The notes under the pieces are model-generated. The model saw nothing but the letters and a program-made list of their open reading frames with translations, did not search any database and was not told where the DNA came from. Both the position numbers and the translations under genes were made by a program. DNA of 64,000 nt from Thermotogota bacterium (GTDB taxonomy: Bacteria; Thermotogota; Thermotogae; Thermotogales; Thermotogaceae): positions 52,173-116,172 of the forward strand of contig JAUQPE010000015.1 in the NCBI GenBank assembly GCA_030550515.1, read 5' to 3'. This document shows positions 61,053 through 64,000 of the stretch, one piece after another. Each line of letters begins with the position of its first letter. The first letter of the stretch is position 1.

Positions 61053-62375
61053 TCACATCACCTCCGAGCCGAACGGGCCGAGCCGAACACCCTCGACGAT
61101 TTCCCATCCTTTCGAAAAGTTGTGGCACACCTTCAACTCCCTTCCCTCACCACTCAGATTGTAACAGAGCACCTTCCCTTCGATCCTCAAATCCCTCACT
61201 TCCGCTCCGTCTATCCAAGCGTTCTCCCCCCTGAACCTGGCCCACCTCACCACGTGGTTGAACAGGGAGTCTTCAAGACGCTTCTGGTAGTCCACGGATA
61301 TCCCGGAGAACGGATCGTTGAAGGTGGGCCACTTCCAGAAGGTCTGACCGATCGAACACATCCTCTCCTCCCATGGAAAGGGGTCCAGGACCAGATCCGT
61401 GTGCGGTCTGCTGAAGATCCCTCTCATTCCCAACTCGTCCCCGTAGAAGATGACGGGTATCCCTGGAAGCGTGAAGAGCAAAGAGAAGACCAGCTTCATC
61501 TTCCGGGTGTCCATCCCATCGGAAAAGCTCGCCAGCCTGTTCATGTCGTGGTTCGACGTGAAGTTGAGCGAGACGTAGCGCCTTGCCGTCAGGGATCTGG
61601 TGATCGAGTCCGCCAGCACCCTCGGATCTTCCCTCGAGACCGCGTCCTTCACGCAATACGAGAGGTCGAAGTTGAGCATGTGACCGAAGATCTCGCCGTG
61701 CGCGTCCACCACCTCAGGACCCGCCCAAACTTCCGCGATGAAAAAGCCCTTCAGACCGTCCAAAAACTCCTTCCAGAAGGCCACGTTCTCCTCCACCGTG
61801 TCCCTCATGTGCTTGGCCGCGTCGAACCTGAAGCCGTCCACTCCCATCTCCAACAATTCCGCGGTGATCTCTTTCATCTCGTTTGTCACGCTCTCGTTCG
61901 CGTAGTTCAGGTCGGGCGTGAAGGGACCGAACAATCCCCTGTAATAACCGCTCTCCGAAGGGTGCCAGATCCTTTCGCCATCCCAATCCCTCGTCTCGTT
62001 CGTGTTCGTGTCCTCGTCGGCCCAGACGTAGTAGTCCCTGTACCGTTTCTCGCCCCTCAATGCCCGTTGGAACCACTCGTGCAGGATACTCGTGTGGTGG
62101 ATTGGAAAGTCCAAGACCACCTTGATCCCGTTGTCGTGGAACACCCTCAGAAGTTCCAGGAAATCGTCCTTGGTACCGTATTCCGCCTTGAAGCGCCTAA
62201 AGTCCACCACGTCGTATCCGTGGAAGGTGATAGAAGAGAACACTGGCATGAGCCACACAAGATTGATCGAAAGCTCTTTCAGGTAGCCCAACGCTTCCGT
62301 CAACCCTTTGAAGTCTCCCACGCCGTCGAGGTTACCGTCCCTGAAGGACCTGACGTACACCTGATACCCGATCAC
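61053..62375 (-). CDS. mgtA: 4-alpha-glucanotransferase MgtA (GH13)
   Basis: A glycoside hydrolase family 13 enzyme that moves alpha-1,4-glucan segments between acceptors. The 440-residue protein closely resembles the structurally known T. maritima MgtA: it opens IGYQVYVRSFRDGNLDGVGDF and has the GH13 regions DFPIHHT, GVDGFRFDAAKH (nucleophile Asp), GFFIAEVW (acid/base Glu) and NFTSNHD (transition-state Asp). The start is GTG at 62375 overlapping the rqcH stop (GTGA); the open frame continues far upstream but lies inside rqcH. No secretion signal is present, so it acts on cytoplasmic glucans, possibly stored glycogen or imported maltodextrins. Confidence 0.95.
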   Translation of the reverse strand: MIGYQVYVRSFRDGNLDGVGDFKGLTEALGYLKELSINLVWLMPVFSSITFHGYDVVDFRRFKAEYGTKDDFLELLRVFHDNGIKVVLDFPIHHTSILHEWFQRALRGEKRYRDYYVWADEDTNTNETRDWDGERIWHPSESGYYRGLFGPFTPDLNYANESVTNEMKEITAELLEMGVDGFRFDAAKHMRDTVEENVAFWKEFLDGLKGFFIAEVWAGPEVVDAHGEIFGHMLNFDLSYCVKDAVSREDPRVLADSITRSLTARRYVSLNFTSNHDMNRLASFSDGMDTRKMKLVFSLLFTLPGIPVIFYGDELGMRGIFSRPHTDLVLDPFPWEERMCSIGQTFWKWPTFNDPFSGISVDYQKRLEDSLFNHVVRWARFRGENAWIDGAEVRDLRIEGKVLCYNLSGEGRELKVCHNFSKGWEIVEGVRLGPFGSEVM

Positions 62376-64000
62376 CCTTCCAACCTCCTCGGCCTCACCA
62401 CGATGGTCTTGTAGTCGGTGTACAGGACCATCCCGGGCTTGGCGTTCCTTGGTTTTCTGACGTGCTTGACCAGCGTGTAGTCGACGGGGACCTTCCCGGA
62501 GTCTTTCCCTTTGGAATAGCCAGCCGCCAGGGAGGCGGCGAACTCGAGCACGTCCTCCGGCACTTCCCTTCCCCCTGTCCTCACCACCACGTGCGCGCCA
62601 GGGATCTCGTGGGCGTGAAGCCAAAGGTCTTCCTTGGAGGACGTCCTCACGAGCTCGTCGTTCTGCTTGTTGTTCTTTCCGATCAGGATCTTGAACCCCT
62701 TGTAGGTGACCTCGCGAAACCCACCCTTCACCTTCTCCACTTTCTCTTTCGTTTTTTCTTTCATGAGGCCCGTTTCCCTCATCTCCTCCTCGATCTCTTT
62801 CAAGGTCTCCACATCTTCGGCGTCTTCTATGGACTGGAGAAGCTGTGACAGATAGTACCTCTCCCTTTCCAACTCCTCGAGTCTTTCCTTCACCACTTCT
62901 CTTTTCCTCTTCAACTTTTTGTAAATCTCGTAGTACTCCTGAGCCTTCTGCGAGGGGTCCTTTCCCACGTCGACTTCGACCTCTTCGCCCGTCTCCCAAT
63001 CCACAAGCGTCACCTTCCCAGACGAGTTTTCTAGCGTCCAGAGGTTCTGGACGATGAGATCGGCCAACTTCTTGTAATGGTCCATTTTTCTCGTTTCTTG
63101 GAGCTCGACGGTGAGCTTTTCTTCCAGGTCCTCCACCCTCTCCAACTCGTCCTCGACGACCTTCCGGAGGGACCGTTTCAGGTTGTCGAAGGTGGACTTC
63201 TCCTCTTTCCACCTGACGAACTCGTTCAAGCCCTCGGAGGCGCTCCTGAAAAGCCTTGGGTTCGGAAACGAAACGAACCTGAAGGCGGAAACTTCCACGG
63301 GATGAGACCCTTCGTAGTAGACGTAGACTTCGTCTTTCGAGATCTCTTCCTTCACTTCCGCGAGGGTCAAGAGGAGTTTTTCCCTGTCCACCTCGTCCCA
63401 ACCCACGTCCGGATCGTGCCCGCTCCTGCGCAACAGCTCCTCCACGGAAACGGAGGAGAAACCCTCCAAAAGTCCCATCAGCACCTCCTTCGCGCTCCCG
63501 TTTCTCCTTTCCGGGAGTTCCACGAGTTCGAACAAGGAAACTTTCCCGGAGGGGAACAGGACGTACTCCTTGCCCGGAAGGATCTCCCTCTTCCTCGTGA
63601 CGATCCTCTTGTGGGCGTCCAGTATCCTACCGTCCTTGGTGAGGACCATGTTCGAGTGAACGCCCATGATCTCGACGTAAAGGGTCTTCCTCACCAAGCC
63701 TTCGATCTCGTCGAACTTCTCGAAGACGAAGCCCACCGTCCTGTCGATCCCCACTTGGAAGACTTCCAAAAGCTTTGCGCCCTTGAGCTCCTTCCTGAGA
63801 AACATCGTGAAAGAAGAGGGCATCTTTTCGGATGCCCTCTCTTTCTTGGCTATGGAGACGTGGGGAAAGTCCGGCCTCAGACACACCCTGACGCTCTCCT
63901 CGAAGAGCAGGTAGTAGTCGGAGCTCGTCGGTTGGTAGATTTGGTGGAGGTGTTGTCCCTCCAGTCTCTTCAACTCTCTCACGATCTTGTGGAGCAAAAC
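62372..64000 (-). CDS. rqcH: RqcH (NFACT) ribosome quality control protein, 5' end cut
   Basis: RqcH is the bacterial homologue of Rqc2/NEMF that adds C-terminal alanine tails to peptides stalled on 50S subunits. About 542 residues are visible and the start lies beyond the window; the frame is open to the edge, where V-L-H-K-I-V-R-E-L-K matches an NFACT start. The NFACT-N domain (LHQIYQPTSSDYYLLFE, LGVHSNMVL-like EIMGVHSNMVLTKDGRILDAHKRI), a long coiled coil (about 270-440), and the NFACT-R domain (YKGFKILIGKNNKQNDELVRTSSKEDLWLHAHEIPGAHVVVRTGG) are all present. It overlaps mgtA by four bases. Confidence 0.95.
   Translation of the reverse strand, partial: VLLHKIVRELKRLEGQHLHQIYQPTSSDYYLLFEESVRVCLRPDFPHVSIAKKERASEKMPSSFTMFLRKELKGAKLLEVFQVGIDRTVGFVFEKFDEIEGLVRKTLYVEIMGVHSNMVLTKDGRILDAHKRIVTRKREILPGKEYVLFPSGKVSLFELVELPERRNGSAKEVLMGLLEGFSSVSVEELLRRSGHDPDVGWDEVDREKLLLTLAEVKEEISKDEVYVYYEGSHPVEVSAFRFVSFPNPRLFRSASEGLNEFVRWKEEKSTFDNLKRSLRKVVEDELERVEDLEEKLTVELQETRKMDHYKKLADLIVQNLWTLENSSGKVTLVDWETGEEVEVDVGKDPSQKAQEYYEIYKKLKRKREVVKERLEELERERYYLSQLLQSIEDAEDVETLKEIEEEMRETGLMKEKTKEKVEKVKGGFREVTYKGFKILIGKNNKQNDELVRTSSKEDLWLHAHEIPGAHVVVRTGGREVPEDVLEFAASLAAGYSKGKDSGKVPVDYTLVKHVRKPRNAKPGMVLYTDYKTIVVRPRRLEG

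Noticed and set aside
59772-62414. An 880-codon open frame on the plus strand opposite mgtA and the M18 aminopeptidase
   Set aside because: It is the reverse-strand shadow of two well-supported genes, is rich in His/Arg/Val/Pro as such shadows are, and has no recognisable domain or ribosome site.
62376-63401. Upstream open extension of the mgtA frame to 63401
   Set aside because: It lies inside rqcH in another frame; the protein family starts at IGYQVYVRSF and a ribosome site precedes the GTG at 62375.

Overview
The window looks like chromosomal DNA of a thermophilic member of the Thermotogales, close to Thermotoga. This rests on several things: very high similarity (recalled, not searched) of the triosephosphate isomerase, CheA, CheY and 4-alpha-glucanotransferase to the Thermotoga maritima proteins; a phosphoglycerate kinase gene that runs into tpiA through an A9 slip site, as in T. 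maritima; a DHH-CBS-CBS-CCA-adding fusion; an SLH/coiled-coil envelope protein of the Omp-alpha kind; strong GGAGGTGA ribosome sites; and frequent TTG and GTG starts. Base composition looks near half G+C by eye (not computed). Genes are tightly packed, often with ATGA/GTGA overlaps. No stretch longer than 300 bases lacks a gene; the longest gaps are dnaK/RND (about 220 bases) and argR/kaiC (about 170 bases). I saw no rRNA, tRNA, CRISPR array, insertion sequence or prophage.

Layout. 1-5288 is a flagellar operon (flgE 3' end, flbD, motA, motB, fliL, fliM, fliY). 5275-8125 holds a metallo-beta-lactamase-fold hydrolase and a three-gene set (csaB, a membrane protein like a site-2 protease without its zinc histidines, and a degenerate fumarase-beta-like protein). 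8126-13680 has a lytic transglycosylase, then dnaX, ybaB, gap, pgk and tpiA. 13731-17524 runs yqeY, an N6-adenine methyltransferase, acpS with an unusual C-terminal extension, a small coiled-coil protein, tig and clpP. 17549-23637 (minus strand) is a chemotaxis and flagellar export operon: cinA, cheA, cheW, cheY, fliO, fliP, fliQ, then a SYLF-domain protein.

23683-32314 has pcm, a MacB/FtsX-type ABC pair, rsmG, a lipoate ligase, rsmI, a MarR regulator, an Omp-alpha-like SLH coiled-coil protein and an LptA/OstA-like protein. 32311-43162 has the CCA-adding fusion, three subunits of a biotin-dependent carboxylase or Na+-pumping decarboxylase, a second cheW, cysS, glyA, upp and rnr. 43146-49478 has a PEGA-domain envelope protein, tldD/pmbA, a cysteine-cluster protein, a secreted PHP-type hydrolase and a PduL-type phosphotransacylase.

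49510-64000 has dnaK and hsp20 under a near-perfect sigma-70 promoter, an RND transporter, argR, a single-domain KaiC-like ATPase with an HTH/coiled-coil partner, a von Willebrand A protein, a decayed pectinesterase remnant, and a minus-strand operon rqcH (cut by the window edge), mgtA, an M18 aminopeptidase and nth.

The main themes are motility and chemotaxis, central glycolysis, protein quality control (trigger factor, ClpP, DnaK, Hsp20, RqcH, PIMT, TldD/PmbA) and the sheath-like outer envelope of Thermotogales (CsaB, SLH coiled-coil protein, LptA-like protein, PEGA protein). The items most worth following up are the histidine-less M50-like protein with its degenerate fumarase-beta neighbour, the KaiC/HTH pair, the pgk-tpiA recoding site, the acpS extension and the pectinesterase remnant.
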